Source: Thiothrix winogradskyi
Lineage (GTDB): Bacteria; Pseudomonadota; Gammaproteobacteria; Thiotrichales; Thiotrichaceae
Assembly: GCF_021650935.1 (NCBI RefSeq)
Contig: NZ_CP091244.1
Span: 868,001-932,000 of the forward strand
DNA: 64,000 nucleotides
Reading direction: 5' to 3'
The position numbers and the translations under genes are program-made. The notes below the pieces were generated by a model that was not told the DNA's origin, did not search any database, and worked only from the letters and a program-made list of their open reading frames with translations. Shown here one piece after another: positions 38,541 to 47,857 of this stretch (positions are counted from its first letter, which is position 1; every line of letters begins with the position of its first letter).

Positions 38541-41308
38541 AAATCCAGTTCGACAGCAACCTTGCCTACCAGCAACAGGCAGTAGAAGCCATCCTCGGCG
38601 TATTTGAAGGGCAGGAAACCACCCAAACCACCTTCACCGTCACGTCAAAACCCATCTTCAACGGGCGTGGGCAAGGCGATCTGCTGCAAACCGCCGCTGC
38701 CAGCGAATACGGCATCGGCAACCGCCTGATGTTGCTGGAGGACGAATTGCTGGACAATGTGCGCCGCGTCCAACTCCAAAACGGCCTCAAGCAAACCAGC
38801 AAGTTGGACAAAAAAGCCCTGAATTTCACCGTTGAAATGGAAACCGGCACAGGCAAAACCTACGTCTACCTGCGTTCCATTTTTGAGTTGCACCTGCGTT
38901 ACGGCTTCACCAAATTCATCATCGTCGTGCCGTCCATTGCCATCAAGGAAGGCGTGTACAAATCGCTGCAAATCACCAACACGCATTTCAAAGACCTGTA
39001 CCAAAACATCCGCTACGACTACTTCATCTACGACTCGCAAAAGCGCGAACAGGTGCGCAGTTTCGCCACCAGCGACTACGTGCAGATCATGGTGATCAAC
39101 ATTGATGCCTTCCGCAAAAGCTTCAGCGACCCGGACAAAGAAACCAAAGCTAACCTGATCCACCGTGCTGACGACCGATTGAATGGGCAACGCCCAATTG
39201 AATTCATCCGCGACACCTGCCCGATTGTGATTATCGACGAACCGCAAAGCGTGGACAGAACCGACAAAGCCAAGGAAGCAATTGCCAGCCTCAACCCGCT
39301 GTGTACCTTGCGCTATTCCGCCACCCACGCAGACAAGCACCAGATGCTCTACAAGCTGGACGCGATTGATGCCTTCGAGCAAAAGCTGGTCAAACAGATT
39401 GAAGTCAAATCCCTCAATGTGCAGGATGGGCATAACAAAGCCTACCTCAAGCTGCTCAGCGTCGATAACCGCAAGTCGCCCATTACCGCCACCATCGAAC
39501 TGGACGCACTGCAAAAAGGCGGCGTGGTAAAACGTATCAGCAAAAAGCTCAAAGCCGGAGCTGACCTGCTGGAAGTTTCCGGCGGGCGTGACCTGTACGA
39601 CGGTTACATCATCAACGACATCGTTTGCACACCGGGCAGCGAATACATCGACTTCACCAGCAAGCCCGACATCCTTAAGCTAGGACAAGCCATTGGCGAT
39701 GTAGACGAAGATGCGCGTAAACGCCTGCAAATCCGCCAGACCATCGAAAAACATCTGGAACGCGAACTGCTCCTGAACCCGATGGGTATCAAAGTCCTGA
39801 GCCTGTTTTTCATCGACCGCGTAGCCAATTACCGCAGCTACGATGCAGCGGGGCATGTCGTCCTCGGCAAATACGCACAATGGTTTGAAGCCGAATACCG
39901 CGCAATGGTTGCCAAACCCAAGTACCGTTCCCTGTTCGGCGAAATCGACCCAACGGCGGAAGTCAGCAAAGTGCATGACGGCTATTTCTCCGCCGATAAG
40001 CGCAAAAAAGGCGACCCGGATAGCCTGATCCGTTTCAAAGACAGCAGCGGCACAACGGCTGAAGACGAAAGCACCTATAACCTGATCATGAAGGAGAAGG
40101 AAAAGCTGCTCAGTTTCGATTCCAAGCTGCGCTTCATCTTCTCGCATTCTGCCTTGCGTGAAGGCTGGGACAACCCCAATGTGTTCCAGATTTGCACCCT
40201 GAATGAAACCGCATCCACCCTAAAAAAGCGTCAGGAAATCGGGCGCGGCTTGCGGTTGGCGGTCAACCAACAGGGCGAACGCATCCAAGGTTTCACCGTC
40301 AACACCCTGACCGTGATGGCAAACGAGTCCTACGAGGCATTCGCCGCGCAGCTTCAGCGTGAATACGAGCAGGATGCAGGTATCCGTTTTGATGTAAAAA
40401 AGCACATCAAAAATGCCGACACTGGGCAAACGGTACAGCTCAACAAACAGGTTTACCTCAGCCCCGAATTCACCGCGCTGTGGGATCGCATCAAGCACCA
40501 GACCACCTACCGGGTGAATTTCACCCCTGAAAACCTGATTAACACTTGCGCCAGCAAGCTGGGTGAGATGATCGTGGGTAAAACCCGCTTTGAATCCATT
40601 GAAGCCAAGCTCCACATTGACCGTAGCGAAATCGCAGGCACAGACGTAAAAACCCAAACCTACGTCTACGACCTGCGTGATTACACCTTACCGGACATCG
40701 TGACCTACTTACAGGATGCCACTAACCTGACGCGCCGCAGTGTGATTGACATCCTGCAACGCTCAGGCCGCCTGAAAGACTTCAAAAGCAACCCGCAAAA
40801 GTTTATCGAACAGGCCACCGCCATCATCCAACAAGCTATGCGCTTGGCATTGGTGGACGGCATCAAATACCACAAAATCGGTGATGAGCATTTCTACGCC
40901 CAAGAATTGTTTGAATCGGCAGAATTGCGCGGCTACCTCAACGACAATATGCAAGCCGCCGCCAAGTGCGTGTATGAGCATGTGGTGTATGACTCCGATG
41001 TGGAAGCCAGCTTTGCTTTGGGTATGGAGCAGAGCGAGGACGTGAAGCTTTACGCCAAACTCCCCGGCTGGTTCAAGATCGACACCCCGCTCGGCACCTA
41101 CAACCCCGACTGGGCCGTGTTGGTGGAACAAGACGGCAAAGAGCGGCTGTATTTTGTGGTGGAAACCAAAGGCACGTTGCTGCCCGATGCGCTACGCCCG
41201 GTGGAAGACGGTAAAATCAAATGCGGGCGGGCGCACTTTGCCGCGATGGAAAACGATGTGCGATTTACCATTACCAACGAGTTTCGGGAGTTTGTGGGGC
41301 AGTGGTAG
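38537..41308 (+). CDS. res: Type III restriction endonuclease subunit (Res)
   Basis: A 923-residue helicase-nuclease from a GTG overlapping the previous stop. The N-terminal SF2 ATPase has METGTGKTYVY (GTGKT at 104-108), the type III-typical DEPQ box (IIDEPQSVD), a SATHADK motif III and the later SALREGWDNPNVF and QEIGRGLRLAV motifs. The C-terminal PD-(D/E)XK nuclease shows NPDWAVLVEQDG and VVETKG. All motifs are intact, so it should form an active restriction complex with Mod. When mod is out of frame, loss of modification must be matched by loss of restriction, because Res needs Mod for DNA recognition. Confidence 0.93.
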   Translation: MKIQFDSNLAYQQQAVEAILGVFEGQETTQTTFTVTSKPIFNGRGQGDLLQTAAASEYGIGNRLMLLEDELLDNVRRVQLQNGLKQTSKLDKKALNFTVEMETGTGKTYVYLRSIFELHLRYGFTKFIIVVPSIAIKEGVYKSLQITNTHFKDLYQNIRYDYFIYDSQKREQVRSFATSDYVQIMVINIDAFRKSFSDPDKETKANLIHRADDRLNGQRPIEFIRDTCPIVIIDEPQSVDRTDKAKEAIASLNPLCTLRYSATHADKHQMLYKLDAIDAFEQKLVKQIEVKSLNVQDGHNKAYLKLLSVDNRKSPITATIELDALQKGGVVKRISKKLKAGADLLEVSGGRDLYDGYIINDIVCTPGSEYIDFTSKPDILKLGQAIGDVDEDARKRLQIRQTIEKHLERELLLNPMGIKVLSLFFIDRVANYRSYDAAGHVVLGKYAQWFEAEYRAMVAKPKYRSLFGEIDPTAEVSKVHDGYFSADKRKKGDPDSLIRFKDSSGTTAEDESTYNLIMKEKEKLLSFDSKLRFIFSHSALREGWDNPNVFQICTLNETASTLKKRQEIGRGLRLAVNQQGERIQGFTVNTLTVMANESYEAFAAQLQREYEQDAGIRFDVKKHIKNADTGQTVQLNKQVYLSPEFTALWDRIKHQTTYRVNFTPENLINTCASKLGEMIVGKTRFESIEAKLHIDRSEIAGTDVKTQTYVYDLRDYTLPDIVTYLQDATNLTRRSVIDILQRSGRLKDFKSNPQKFIEQATAIIQQAMRLALVDGIKYHKIGDEHFYAQELFESAELRGYLNDNMQAAAKCVYEHVVYDSDVEASFALGMEQSEDVKLYAKLPGWFKIDTPLGTYNPDWAVLVEQDGKERLYFVVETKGTLLPDALRPVEDGKIKCGRAHFAAMENDVRFTITNEFREFVGQW

Positions 41309-41310
41309 TG

Positions 41311-41346
41311 ACCTTTCATGACAGCCGCGTGAAAAATATGAAAGGT
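41311..41346. terminator. Inverted repeat after the R-M operon, possible terminator
   Basis: A perfect 9-bp inverted repeat (acctttcat / atgaaaggt) with an 18-nt spacer begins 2 bp after the res stop. The loop is long and there is no U-tract, so termination is only a possibility. It marks the right border of the defence island. Confidence 0.35.
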
Positions 41347-41420
41347 GATGGTTCGCTTTACCCACGCAACCTTGTAAGATACGCGCACCTTTAGTGTTCA
41401 AAATAAAAGCGAGTGCATCC

Positions 41421-42416
41421 ATGCTCCACGCTCACCTTTCCCCAGGGCCGCTACCGTCGCGTATGCAATTGACCAAAGACGGCAAGTTGAAACACTTTCT
41501 GACTATCGAAGGTTTGCCGCCGCTATTGTTGGAAGAGATCCTTGATCGCGCCGAACAATTCGTCACGTTGCCGAATAAACAGCAGAAAAAAGCCCCCCTG
41601 CTGCGCGGTAAAACGGTCATGAACCTGTTCTTCGAGAACTCCACCCGTACCCGTGTGACATTTGAAATCGCCGCGCAACGCCTCGGCGCGGATGTCACCA
41701 ACCTCGATATTCGCACCTCATCCGCGTCCAAGGGTGAAACCTTACTGGACACGGTGCGCAATTTGGAAGCGATGAACGCCGATATGTTCGTGGTGCGCCA
41801 TGAACACGCGGGCGCGGCGCATTTCATTGCCCGCTACTGCGCCCCGCATATCAGCGTGCTGAACGCGGGCGATGGGCGGCATTCACACCCCACCCAAGCG
41901 ATGTTGGATATGTTCACCATTCGCCAAAAGAAGGGCAGTTTCCAGCCTTTGAAAGTGGCAATTGTGGGTGATGTGCTGCATTCACGGGTGGCGCGTTCGC
42001 AAATTCACGCGCTGACCACGTTAGCAACCGGCGAAGTGCGCGTGGTTGCCCCGAAAACGCTCGTGCCTGCGGGCATTGAGAAAATGGGCGTGAACGTATT
42101 CCACCACATGGAAGAAGGCATTGAGGATGTGGATGTGGTGATTATGCTGCGCCTGCAACGCGAACGGATGCAGACTGCGCTGCTGCCCTCCGAACGCGAA
42201 TTTTTCAAACTCTACGGCTTGACCGAAGCCCGCCTGAAACACGCCAAGCCCGACGCGATTGTGATGCACCCCGGTCCGATTAATCGCGGCGTGGAAATTG
42301 ATTCACGGGTTGCCGATGGAATGCAGTCGGTAATTTTGGAACAAGTCACCAACGGCATTGCGGTACGCATGGCGGTGATGTCGATGATTATGGGGCCACA
42401 AGGGGGTGCGGCATGA
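41421..42416 (+). CDS. pyrB: Aspartate carbamoyltransferase catalytic subunit
   Basis: Second step of pyrimidine synthesis. The carbamoyl-phosphate motif FFENSTRTRVTFE and the HSHPTQAMLDMF segment are intact. 331 residues from the ATG at 41421; a second ATG at 41463 is possible but would remove the short N-terminal extension typical of the Pseudomonas-type enzyme. It overlaps the pyrC-like gene by 4 nt, and no pyrI regulatory gene is present. This is the pyrBC' arrangement in which a dihydroorotase-like protein stabilises the ATCase dodecamer. Confidence 0.95.
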   Translation: MLHAHLSPGPLPSRMQLTKDGKLKHFLTIEGLPPLLLEEILDRAEQFVTLPNKQQKKAPLLRGKTVMNLFFENSTRTRVTFEIAAQRLGADVTNLDIRTSSASKGETLLDTVRNLEAMNADMFVVRHEHAGAAHFIARYCAPHISVLNAGDGRHSHPTQAMLDMFTIRQKKGSFQPLKVAIVGDVLHSRVARSQIHALTTLATGEVRVVAPKTLVPAGIEKMGVNVFHHMEEGIEDVDVVIMLRLQRERMQTALLPSEREFFKLYGLTEARLKHAKPDAIVMHPGPINRGVEIDSRVADGMQSVILEQVTNGIAVRMAVMSMIMGPQGGAA

Positions 42417-43687
42417 GCCTATTGATACGCAACGCACGGGTAATTGACCCCGCCAGCGGTTTGGATGGGCAGCGCACGTTGTTGATTGACGGCGGGCGCA
42501 TTGCGGCGATTGCCGAAACGTCCGCAGCGTTTGTTGCCGATGAAGAAATCAATGCCAAGGGTCTGTGGGTATTTCCGGGGGCGATTGATTTGTCGGCCTG
42601 GCTACGTGAGCCGGGGTTGGATCAGAAAGCGACTCTGGCAAGCGAAACTTTCGCTGCCGCCACCAGTGGCATTACCACCCTGTGTTACCAGCCGGAACCG
42701 CGTGCCAGCTTTGACAATGCCGCGCAGGTGAAGTTGATTTACGATTTGAATCGCCGTTCGCAATACGCCAATGTCGAAGTATTGGGCAATTTGACCCAAG
42801 GGTTGAAGGGCGAACAACTGAGCAATATGGCGAGTTTGAAACGCGCCGGTTGCGTGGGGGTGAGCAATGGGTTGCAACCGTTTCATAGCTTGCAAACCTT
42901 GCGCCGGGCGATGGAGTATGCCGCCACCCACGACCTCACGGTGTTCATTTACCCCTTGGAACATGCGCTGGCAGCAGGTGGGTATATGCACGAAGGTGAA
43001 GTGTCCGCACGCTTAGGCTTGCCCGCGATTCCCTCGGCGGCGGAAACCGTGGCGGTGGCGCAAACCTTGGCACTCGCCAGCCACACGGGGGCGAAAGTGC
43101 ATTTTTGCCGCTTATCGGCGCGTTTGAGTGTGCGCTTGGTGCGTCAAGCCAAGGCAAGCGACCTTGAGATTACTGCCGATGTCGCCGCGCACCAGTTATT
43201 CCTGACCGATCGCGATGTCAGCGATTTCAACCCGCTGTGCCATGTGATGCCGCCGTTGCGCTCTACCCGCGATTTGGAGGCACTGCGCGAAGGGCTGGCG
43301 GATGGCACGATTGATGCGATTTGTTCCGACCATCAGCCGCACGAAGTCGATGCCAAACTTGCGCCATTTCAGCAAACCGAACCGGGGATTTCCGCGCTGG
43401 AAACCTTGTTGCCGCTGACTTTGCGACTGGTGGAGGATGGCGTATTGAGCTTGTCGGAAGCCTTGCGCAAAGTGACGATTGCCCCAGCCAGTATTATTGG
43501 CAGTGAGGCAGGGGAAATCAGTGTGGGCGCTCCGGCGGATTTGGTGTTGTTTGACCCGGCTGCGTTATGGGAGCTGGATTTGAACCACATGCACAGCAGC
43601 GGGCAGAATTCGCCGTTTGGGGGCTGGAATTTTAATGGTGCGGTGAAACGCACGTTATTGGCAGGGAAGACTGTGTTTAGTGTTTAG
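42413..43687 (+). CDS. pyrC': Inactive dihydroorotase-like subunit PyrC'
   Basis: A 424-residue amidohydrolase-fold protein. The metal-binding HxH that should follow the first barrel strand is missing: the segment reads PGAIDLSAWLREPG where active enzymes have DxHxHLREPG. The LREPG loop itself remains, as does the later SDHQPH. It is therefore very likely the non-catalytic PyrC' that assembles with PyrB in Pseudomonas-type ATCase; a true dihydroorotase must be coded elsewhere. Start overlaps pyrB (ATGA). Confidence 0.9.
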   Translation: MSLLIRNARVIDPASGLDGQRTLLIDGGRIAAIAETSAAFVADEEINAKGLWVFPGAIDLSAWLREPGLDQKATLASETFAAATSGITTLCYQPEPRASFDNAAQVKLIYDLNRRSQYANVEVLGNLTQGLKGEQLSNMASLKRAGCVGVSNGLQPFHSLQTLRRAMEYAATHDLTVFIYPLEHALAAGGYMHEGEVSARLGLPAIPSAAETVAVAQTLALASHTGAKVHFCRLSARLSVRLVRQAKASDLEITADVAAHQLFLTDRDVSDFNPLCHVMPPLRSTRDLEALREGLADGTIDAICSDHQPHEVDAKLAPFQQTEPGISALETLLPLTLRLVEDGVLSLSEALRKVTIAPASIIGSEAGEISVGAPADLVLFDPAALWELDLNHMHSSGQNSPFGGWNFNGAVKRTLLAGKTVFSV

Positions 43688-43773
43688 TTTGCCACGTCGT
43701 AAGATTGGGATTGGCATAGCGTGAAATCAGGATTATGTTGCCCTACGATCAGGAATGAAATGGATGTTGTTTG

Positions 43774-44238
43774 ATGTTTGAAATTGCCTTGTATGAGCCT
43801 GAGATTCCGCCGAATACCGGCAATATCATGCGCTTATGCGCCAACACGGGTTGCCGTTTGCACCTGATTCACCCGCTAGGCTTTTCGCTGGATGAGAAGC
43901 AGGTCAAGCGGGCGGGAATGGATTACCGTGATCTGGCGGTGGTGCATGAACACGACAATTTTGCCGCGTTTAACTTAGCAATGCAGGACAAGCGCGTGTT
44001 TGCGTTGAGTACTAAGGTGAATACGCGCTATACCGATGTCGCTTTTCAGCCAGGGGATGTATTGCTGTTTGGCCCTGAAACGCGGGGTTTGCCGGAAGCT
44101 TTGCTGTTAAGCTTGCCGGATGAGCTGAAATTGCGCGTGCCGATGTTGCCGGATAGCCGCAGCATGAATTTATCGAACACCGTCGCTGTGGTGGTGTATG
44201 AGGCATTGCGGCAACACGGTTTTCCCGATTTGAGGTAA
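43774..44238 (+). CDS. trmL: tRNA (cytidine/uridine-34-2'-O)-methyltransferase TrmL
   Basis: SPOUT-class enzyme that methylates the wobble ribose of tRNA-Leu. It is 154 residues, the compact single-domain length. Motifs: EPEIPPNTGNIMRLCANTG at the start, FGPETRGLPEALL (SAM knot) and SMNLSNTVAVVVYEALRQ at the end. The ATG at 43774 is chosen over the adjacent upstream TTG. It stands 9 bp before ribF. Confidence 0.94.
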   Translation: MFEIALYEPEIPPNTGNIMRLCANTGCRLHLIHPLGFSLDEKQVKRAGMDYRDLAVVHEHDNFAAFNLAMQDKRVFALSTKVNTRYTDVAFQPGDVLLFGPETRGLPEALLLSLPDELKLRVPMLPDSRSMNLSNTVAVVVYEALRQHGFPDLR

Positions 44239-44247
44239 ACTCAACAC

Positions 44248-45165
44248 ATGAAACTAATCCGCCGCATCCTCCCCGCTCCTGCCCATGACCCCGGTTGTGT
44301 TGCCACCATCGGTAACTTCGATGGCTTGCACAAAGGGCATCAAGCCGTGATCCAGCACGTCGAATGGAAAGCGCAAGCCCTCGGCTTACCCGCCACGGTG
44401 ATCAGCTTTGAGCCGCTACCCATTGAGTTTTTCCGCGCACCACCGCCACCGCGTATTTATGCCTTGCGCGACAAACTGCGCTTGCTGGAAGCGATGAACG
44501 TGGAGCGCTTTGCCTGCCTACGCTTTAACAAGCAACTGGCGAGCATGGAGGCGGAAGATTTCGTGCAAGACATCCTGCTGGATGGTTTAAAGGTGCGCTA
44601 TCTGGTCGTGGGCGATGATTTCCGTTTTGGCAAAGGGCGCAAGGGCGATTACCACTTGTTGCAGGCAATGGGCGCAGCGGCAGGGATGCAGGTGGTGGAT
44701 ACGCCTACCTTGTTGCATGAGGATGAGCGCGTCAGTAGCACCCGTATCCGGCTGGCGTTGAGTACGGCGGAGTTGGCGCAAGCAGCGGAATTGCTGGGCA
44801 AGCCTTACCGGATTTCGGGGCGGGTGCGCCACGGCGACAAACGCGGGCGTACCATCGGCTTTCCCACCCTGAATATGCGCGTGCCGCAACACATCGCGCT
44901 ACGTCGTGGGGTGTATGCCGTGCAGGTGTATGGGCTTGGTGAGGAAATCATCAATGGCGTGGCAAATTTAGGCACACGCCCGTCGGTGCATGGCGTAGAA
45001 AACCGGCTGGAAATACACCTGTTCGACTTTGCCCAACAGGTGTACGGCAAGCATATTTGCGTGGAACCCGTGGCATTCATCCGTGACGAAATGAAATTTA
45101 CGTCACTGGATGAATTGAAGGCACAGATTGCGCGGGATGCGGTGCAGGCACGCGCTCTGCTTTAA
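44248..45165 (+). CDS. ribF: Bifunctional riboflavin kinase / FAD synthetase
   Basis: Converts riboflavin to FMN and FMN to FAD; 305 residues. The N-terminal nucleotidyltransferase has TIGNFDGLHKGHQAVI and the VGDDFRFGKGRKGD loop with VSSTRIR. The C-terminal kinase has GRVRHGDKRGRTIGFPTLNM. No FMN riboswitch-like structure is visible in the short upstream gap. It converges with the kinase gene on the minus strand and overlaps it by 4 bp. Confidence 0.95.
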   Translation: MKLIRRILPAPAHDPGCVATIGNFDGLHKGHQAVIQHVEWKAQALGLPATVISFEPLPIEFFRAPPPPRIYALRDKLRLLEAMNVERFACLRFNKQLASMEAEDFVQDILLDGLKVRYLVVGDDFRFGKGRKGDYHLLQAMGAAAGMQVVDTPTLLHEDERVSSTRIRLALSTAELAQAAELLGKPYRISGRVRHGDKRGRTIGFPTLNMRVPQHIALRRGVYAVQVYGLGEEIINGVANLGTRPSVHGVENRLEIHLFDFAQQVYGKHICVEPVAFIRDEMKFTSLDELKAQIARDAVQARALL

Positions 45166-46157
45166 ACGGCCGCTAATACGTCGGTGTGTGCGTCTTTGCC
45201 CAACCGCGCACCGAATACGGTGACAATGCGGGATGCTGCTAGGCTTGCCAGTTTACCGGCGCGGGCATTATCCATCCCTTGGGTAATGCCATACAGGAAT
45301 GCGCCCGCGAACATATCGCCTGCCCCATTGGTATCGACGGCTTTGACCGGATGCGCGGCAATTTCAGTACGCCCACTATCATCGACCACCAACGCACCTT
45401 TGCTGCCCAAGGTAATCACCAGCTTGCCTGCATAGGGTTTAATGGCGCGGATTACTTCTTCCAGATCGTCCTTGCCGGTAAACACACTGGCTTCCTCGCG
45501 ATTGCAGAATAAAATATCCGCACCATCGCCCAGCATTTCATCCACACCACTGCGGAAGAAACGCACCATCGCCGGGTCAGAAAAGGTCATCGCGGTTTTT
45601 ACGCCGTGTTCCTTGGCAACTTGCCGTGCTTTCAACGCGGCTGCCCGTGAAATGTCAGACGTTACCAAATAGCCTTCGATGTACAAATACTGGGATTGCT
45701 TGAGTTCATCCAAGTGCAATTCGGCTTCGGAAAAGTCAGCGGTAATCCCCAAAAACGTATTCATGGTGCGCTCGGCATCGGGTGTGACCATGACCATGCA
45801 TTTGCCCGTGACACCTTCACACGCGCACCGTACTTGATCAAGGCGGGTATTAACACCAGCGGCGTGCAGATCATGCATGTAAAATTCGCCGGTTTCATCA
45901 TTAGCAACTTTACAGGCGTAAAACGTTTTGCCCCCAAACTGGCTGACTGCCACGATGCTGTTGGCGGCGGAACCACCACTGGCACGTTTTTTCAAGCCGA
46001 AGGTTTCGGTTAAACCCGCCAGTAATTGTTGCTGTTTTGCCTCATCAATCAGGGTCATCATGCCTTTTTGGATGCCGTGTGCCGCCAAAAAGTCGTCTGT
46101 CACCTCAAATTCCTTATCTACCAGCGCATTGCCAATACCGAATACGTCGTATTTCAT
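45162..46157 (-). CDS. PfkB-family sugar/nucleoside kinase, probably adenosine kinase
   Basis: A 331-residue ribokinase-fold kinase. It begins YDVFGIGNALVDKEFEV and has the substrate segment GGSAANSIVAVSQFGG and the C-terminal PfkB signature VDTNGAGDMFAGAFLYG with the catalytic Asp. The sequence style fits the bacterial adenosine kinase subgroup annotated in gammaproteobacteria, but ribokinase- or fructokinase-like activity cannot be excluded by sequence. Upstream lies the DnaA-box region. Confidence 0.85.
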   Translation of the reverse strand: MKYDVFGIGNALVDKEFEVTDDFLAAHGIQKGMMTLIDEAKQQQLLAGLTETFGLKKRASGGSAANSIVAVSQFGGKTFYACKVANDETGEFYMHDLHAAGVNTRLDQVRCACEGVTGKCMVMVTPDAERTMNTFLGITADFSEAELHLDELKQSQYLYIEGYLVTSDISRAAALKARQVAKEHGVKTAMTFSDPAMVRFFRSGVDEMLGDGADILFCNREEASVFTGKDDLEEVIRAIKPYAGKLVITLGSKGALVVDDSGRTEIAAHPVKAVDTNGAGDMFAGAFLYGITQGMDNARAGKLASLAASRIVTVFGARLGKDAHTDVLAAV

Positions 46158-46549
46158 CGTGTCCCCATCAGATATTTACGTGAAAACGCCTTGTACCTTA
46201 TCCCGCGTCTATTTTCCAGCATTTGCCCTAACTCAAGTGCATTCTGTGCCTTACTCACAGGCTTGTCCCCATACTTATCCACGAAGTTATCCACAGGAAT
46301 GCCGTTTATCAGTACTTTGTTAACAGTCATAAATACACTTATGAGACTGTTGTTAAAACCTACAAATGGGCAGTCATTAGCGTGACGAGTGTCATTAGTC
46401 GGTTAAATTAAGCCTTTTGTCTATTAAAACTGTTTTTTAATTCTGGGTTCAGGAACTGCTTAAAAAAAGCTGACCAAGAAATTGCCATCGCAAACTGTGG
46501 GTCTTTTCATGGGGTTGGTGGACTTATCCACAAAAGCCCCTGTTTAAGA
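46158..46549. promoter_or_regulatory. Non-coding region with three DnaA boxes and AT-rich core
   Basis: This 392-bp gap between the PfkB-family kinase gene and the FimV-like gene has no coding signal. It holds TTATCCACG (46275-46283, one mismatch to the DnaA box consensus TTATNCACA), a perfect TTATCCACA (46287-46295) on the same strand and another perfect TTATCCACA (46524-46532). Between them lies an AT-rich stretch (about 46390-46470) with A- and T-runs. Neighbouring genes are not those usually found at oriC in this class, so a DnaA-titration or reactivation type locus is as possible as an origin. The kinase promoter must also lie in here. Confidence 0.5.
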
Positions 46550-47740
46550 TTACCCTTCCAGCTCGGCACGTAAGCGTGCTTCTTCCCGGTTTAGCTCGCG
46601 TCGCTGAGAAATAGAACGCCACAGCAATGCCAGAATAAACATCAATGAAACCAGTGCAACCACCAGCGATACCCGTGTTGGTGTTGGAAATTTACCGTCT
46701 TCTGTGCCGGTGATTTGCTGCTCTAAAATGTTTTGCAATGGCACGGCGGATTTGTCGCTGTTAGCGGCGCTGGGTGTCGCCGGTGGTGTCAATTGGTCAG
46801 CAAACACGGGCGCAGTTTCGGGTGGAGCGCTGGGTATTTGTTCGGGGTCTGGATTGGCAGCCAAGGTCAGGCTCGGTGGCATGGTGGTACCCGGTTCAGC
46901 CGGTGGTGGTGGTGCGGCACTGGTGTTACCGGGTTCCAATTCTTGGAGGCGGGTGTGCAGTGCTTGGCTTTCAGCGTATTGCCGTTTGATGGAAATACTG
47001 GCTTCCCGCAATGACGCCTGTAAGTTCTGGATGTGGGTATCACGTTGCTCCAGCAGTTGTTTCAGGTCGGTCAGTTCGGCTTGCAACGCGGCATCGGCTT
47101 GCTGGGTTTGTTGTGTTTGTTCGGGGGTTGCGCTAGTCGTGGGATCGCTGGTGGTGGGTAAGGCGGCGACTTGTGCCGAGGCCGTTTCCAATTCCGCGAT
47201 GCGGGCATCTTTGGCTTGTAGTTGTTGTTTCAGATCCGCCAGCTCTGTTTGTAATTTAATCATTAACTCGTTTTGCAATTGTGCGACTTGTGCCTGATCC
47301 GATGCAGGCTCAGGCGTAGCCGGTGCTGCTGCTTGGCTTGCCTGTAATTCTGCTAACTGCTTGCTTAAGTCAGTGCTGCGTTGTTGTTCGGCGCTGAGTT
47401 GTTCTTTCAGGCGCGTGATTTCAGCGTGAAGGCTGGCTTGGGCGGCTTGTTTGCCCGCACTTTGTTGAACTTCAGGAACTACCGGGATCTTGAGGTAAAC
47501 GCCTTTTTTGAGTTTGTTAATATCGCCACTGATAAACGCATCGGGGTTTTGCGCACGGATAGCTGCCATCATTTGCGGTACGCTGATGTCATAGGAAGGG
47601 CGTCGCCGACTGGCAATATCCCACAGCGAGTCATTGTTTTTTACCGGCCCGTAACTGGCTCCGGCGTAGGCGGGAGGTAAGCTGCTTAATGATGCTGCCA
47701 GTAACAGCCCCGTGGCAACAGCAAGTATTTTATATTTCAT
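46550..47740 (-). CDS. FimV-like peptidoglycan-associated protein
   Basis: A 396-residue protein with a signal peptide (about 1-27, ending PAYAGA) and a FimV N-terminal/LysM-like domain (about 30-95, YGPVKNNDSLWDIASRRRP and LKKGVYLKIP). Long Gln/Ala-rich coiled coils with a Pro-rich linker follow, and a transmembrane helix near the C-terminus (SLVVALVSLMFILALLW) with a basic cytoplasmic tail. FimV homologues organise polar type IV pili and twitching; this one is shorter and lacks the TPR C-terminal domain. It is the only pilus-related gene nearby apart from the FimT-like gene at 13 kb. Confidence 0.8.
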   Translation of the reverse strand: MKYKILAVATGLLLAASLSSLPPAYAGASYGPVKNNDSLWDIASRRRPSYDISVPQMMAAIRAQNPDAFISGDINKLKKGVYLKIPVVPEVQQSAGKQAAQASLHAEITRLKEQLSAEQQRSTDLSKQLAELQASQAAAPATPEPASDQAQVAQLQNELMIKLQTELADLKQQLQAKDARIAELETASAQVAALPTTSDPTTSATPEQTQQTQQADAALQAELTDLKQLLEQRDTHIQNLQASLREASISIKRQYAESQALHTRLQELEPGNTSAAPPPPAEPGTTMPPSLTLAANPDPEQIPSAPPETAPVFADQLTPPATPSAANSDKSAVPLQNILEQQITGTEDGKFPTPTRVSLVVALVSLMFILALLWRSISQRRELNREEARLRAELEG

Positions 47741-47782
47741 GGCAATTCCGCAGAGACAATCTAAGTTAATCTTTTATATAGA

Positions 47783-47811
47783 CGATCCGCGCATAAAATG
47801 CAGGCGGATCG
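47783..47811. terminator. Strong nested hairpin downstream of the membrane-protein operon
   Basis: A perfect 8-bp stem (cgatccgc / gcggatcg) enclosing a second small stem (gcat / atgc), between the minus-strand 493-residue membrane protein gene and the FimV-like gene. There is no U-tract, so it could be a terminator for the upstream minus-strand genes or an operator near the FimV-like promoter. Confidence 0.4.
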
Positions 47812-47857
47812 CCATAGCCCATCTAATCATAACCTGATGTCAGCCGGTCTGCACGGT

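Noticed and set aside
44239..44247. FMN riboswitch before ribF
   Set aside because: Only 9 bp separate trmL and ribF, and no RFN-like structure is visible.
46158..46549. Firm assignment as oriC
   Set aside because: No dnaA, dnaN, rpmH, parAB or gidA genes nearby and only three boxes; kept as a finding only.
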